The position numbers were made by a program, and so were the translations under genes. From an uncultured Fibrobacter sp. (GTDB lineage: Bacteria > Fibrobacterota > Fibrobacteria > Fibrobacterales > Fibrobacteraceae), in contig NZ_CALEFV010000344.1 of the NCBI RefSeq assembly GCF_937877005.1, positions 1-23,494 on the forward strand: a stretch of DNA of 23,494 bases, read 5' to 3'. Shown in pieces: positions 22,347 to 23,494 of this stretch (position 1 is the first letter of the stretch; each line of letters begins with the position of its first letter). The notes below the pieces were generated by a model. That model was not told the DNA's origin, searched no databases, and saw nothing but the letters and a program-made list of their open reading frames with translations.

Positions 22347-22374
22347 ATCCTTCACCCCTGACGGGGCTCAGGAT
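22347..22374. repeat. Palindromic dispersed repeat between hcyF-like and hcyD-like genes
   Basis: Arms ATCCT (22347-22351) / AGGAT (22370-22374) and inner CCCC (22355-22358) / GGGG (22363-22366) form a hairpin. The ends match the common GTCATCCTGAGC...GAAGGATC intergenic repeat. It occupies most of the 60-base gap. Confidence 0.6.
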
Positions 22375-22386
22375 GACGAGAAGGGA

Positions 22387-23196
22387 TTAATGCTTCAAGT
22401 CGCAAACTGCCTGCTCGTAGTCGATGAGCTGGGTGATGGTCGGGTGCGTGCCGCAAATAGCGCAGTCTTCGGTATGCGTCGGGAGCTTTACCTTGCGGAA
22501 TTCCATCGTGAGCGCATTGTAAGTGAGCAGGTAACCCGTGAGCAAATTGCCCACACCGAGAATGTACTTGACGGCTTCCATCGCCTGCAGACTACCGATA
22601 ACGCCGCCCATAGCGCCAATCACGCCCGCCTGCTTGCAAGTCGGCACAGCATCTTTCGGAGGCGGTTCCTTGAATACGCAACGGTAGCAGGGGCCTTGGC
22701 CCGGAACGTACGTCATGAGCTGTCCCTGGAAACGGATGATTCCCGCATGGGAGAACGGTTTCTTCGCCATCACGCAGGCGTCGTTAATGAGGAACTTCGC
22801 CGGGAAATTGTCGGTGCCGTCGATGATAAAATCGTAATCCTTGATGAGGTCGAGGATGTTGTCGCTGGTAACGAAGGTGTGGTAGGTAATGACCTTCACG
22901 TCGGGGTTCATCGCTTCCATCGTCTCTTTCGCGGATTGCACCTTGGGCTTGCCCACATCGGCTGTAGCGTGGATAATCTGGCGCTGCAAATTGGAAAGGT
23001 CGACCACGTCGGCATCGGCAATGCCTATCGTGCCCACGCCCGCTGCAGCAAGGTACATCGCCACGGGAGCGCCGAGGCCACCCGCGCCAATCACGAGCAC
23101 CTTCGCATTCAAAAGCTTCTTCTGGCCCTTCGCGCCCACCTCTTTCAAGATGATGTGGCGCGAATAGCGCTCCAGCTGTTCGTTAGTAAAAGCCAT
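22387..23196 (-). CDS. E1-like adenylyltransferase (ThiF/MoeB/HesA family, HcyF-like)
   Basis: Activates the C-terminal glycine of a ubiquitin-fold sulfur carrier as an acyl-adenylate, which sulfide then converts to a thiocarboxylate. The 269-aa protein has the MoeB/ThiF N terminus (ERYSRHIILKEVGAKGQKKL), the ATP loop GAGGLG (37-42), ADVVDLSNLQRQ, IDGTDNFPAKFLIND, the zinc pairs CYRC and CAIC, and the Cys of TCKQAGVIG. There is no rhodanese extension, unlike MoeBR proteins. Its ATG shares one base with the carrier stop (TAATG), so the two are made together. The ribosome-binding site GGAGG is formed by the carrier's Gly codons. Confidence 0.9.
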   Translation of the reverse strand: MAFTNEQLERYSRHIILKEVGAKGQKKLLNAKVLVIGAGGLGAPVAMYLAAAGVGTIGIADADVVDLSNLQRQIIHATADVGKPKVQSAKETMEAMNPDVKVITYHTFVTSDNILDLIKDYDFIIDGTDNFPAKFLINDACVMAKKPFSHAGIIRFQGQLMTYVPGQGPCYRCVFKEPPPKDAVPTCKQAGVIGAMGGVIGSLQAMEAVKYILGVGNLLTGYLLTYNALTMEFRKVKLPTHTEDCAICGTHPTITQLIDYEQAVCDLKH

Positions 23197-23402
23197 TAAC
23201 AGCCACCTCCCATGAAGTAGAGAAACTCGACGCTGTCGCCGTCCTTGAGCACTGCCTTGTCGAACGTTCCCCCCTCAACAAATTCCTCGTTCACCGAAAC
23301 CGTCACGTAAAGCGGGTTGTCAATTTTCTCGGCTTCAATCAGTTCTGCGACGGTGAGGCCGTCCTTGTATTCTTTCTTGTTTCCTGCAACAGTAATAATC
23401 AT
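23196..23402 (-). CDS. ThiS/MoaD-family sulfur-carrier protein ending in Gly-Gly-Gly-Cys (HcyS-like)
   Basis: Beta-grasp carrier whose C-terminal glycine bears sulfur as a thiocarboxylate. From ATG 23402 (AAGGAG 6 bases upstream) it has 68 residues: MIITVAGNKKEYKDGLTVAEL at the start and DGDSVEFLYFMGGGC at the end. ThiS, MoaD and CysO end in GG. The added Cys means the tail must be cut before E1 activation, as for HcyS-Ala in Wolinella and QbsE in Pseudomonas. The JAMM protease and E1-like genes next to it supply both activities. A longer reading from 23435 crosses the ribosome-binding site and is rejected. Thiamine synthesis is less likely, because no thiG or thiH is nearby. Confidence 0.88.
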   Translation of the reverse strand: MIITVAGNKKEYKDGLTVAELIEAEKIDNPLYVTVSVNEEFVEGGTFDKAVLKDGDSVEFLYFMGGGC

Positions 23403-23452
23403 TTTATGCTCCTTAATAAACTTTTCCTTTGTCATCCCCGCTATACGATACT

Positions 23453-23468
23453 TGGCAACTTGTTGCCA
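23453..23468. repeat. Perfect 16-bp inverted repeat upstream of the sulfur-carrier operon
   Basis: TGGCAAC (23453-23459) and GTTGCCA (23462-23468) are perfect complements around TT, about 50 bp upstream of the carrier ATG. It may be an operator; no convincing promoter can be fixed so close to the window edge. Confidence 0.45.
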
Positions 23469-23494
23469 TAGTAGAGTTATCCTCTTTGGGGAGA

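Overview
This window looks like chromosomal DNA of a Fibrobacter-like bacterium (phylum Fibrobacterota). The pointers are a TIGR02147/DUF4423 protein paired with a Ser-rich lipoprotein, a secreted esterase carrying a type IX-secretion-like beta module, and vegetative promoters of the form TTGGAC-N18-TATATT. The genus is an inference from these features; there is no rRNA or other marker gene here. Almost all genes lie on the minus strand. I see no tRNA, rRNA, CRISPR array, transposase or phage gene.

Left part (1-4.6 kb): the 3' end of an Hsp20 chaperone gene, a secreted CE1-type esterase, a phosphohexomutase (GlmM/ManB type) on the minus strand, and a seven-helix membrane protein with a degenerate GGDEF domain. 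Next (4.6-7.5 kb) is a type II restriction-modification pair: a complete C5-cytosine methyltransferase followed by a presumed endonuclease made of two tandem copies of one fold, only the second of which keeps the catalytic-looking residues. A regulator-lipoprotein pair (7.5-9.2 kb) and purF (9.4-10.9 kb) follow.

The rest is largely sulfur metabolism. A metY-cysK operon (11.0-13.3 kb) has a long, structured 5' leader with a good 15-codon upstream ORF, and is preceded by a LysR-type regulator gene. Matching TAC-N7-(G/A)TA dyads sit over the predicted start sites of both lysR and metY. Then come mnmA (tRNA 2-thiolation) and a porin-like barrel. The right end (17.1-23.4 kb) holds aprA-aprB-cysD-cysN (sulfate to APS to sulfite), preceded by a sulfur-carrier module: a ThiS/MoaD-like protein ending in Gly-Gly-Gly-Cys, an E1-like activating enzyme and a JAMM metalloprotease.

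Taken together, sulfate would be activated by CysDN and reduced to sulfite by AprAB. Sulfite reductase and a sulfate transporter are not in the window. The resulting sulfide would be loaded onto the C terminus of the small carrier after the JAMM protease removes its Cys, and delivered to O-acetylhomoserine by MetY. This is the protein-thiocarboxylate route described for Wolinella succinogenes (HcyS/HcyF/HcyD/MetY). CysK would give cysteine directly. The most novel-looking element is the metY leader, whose upstream ORF overlaps mutually exclusive stems beginning at its only Cys codon.
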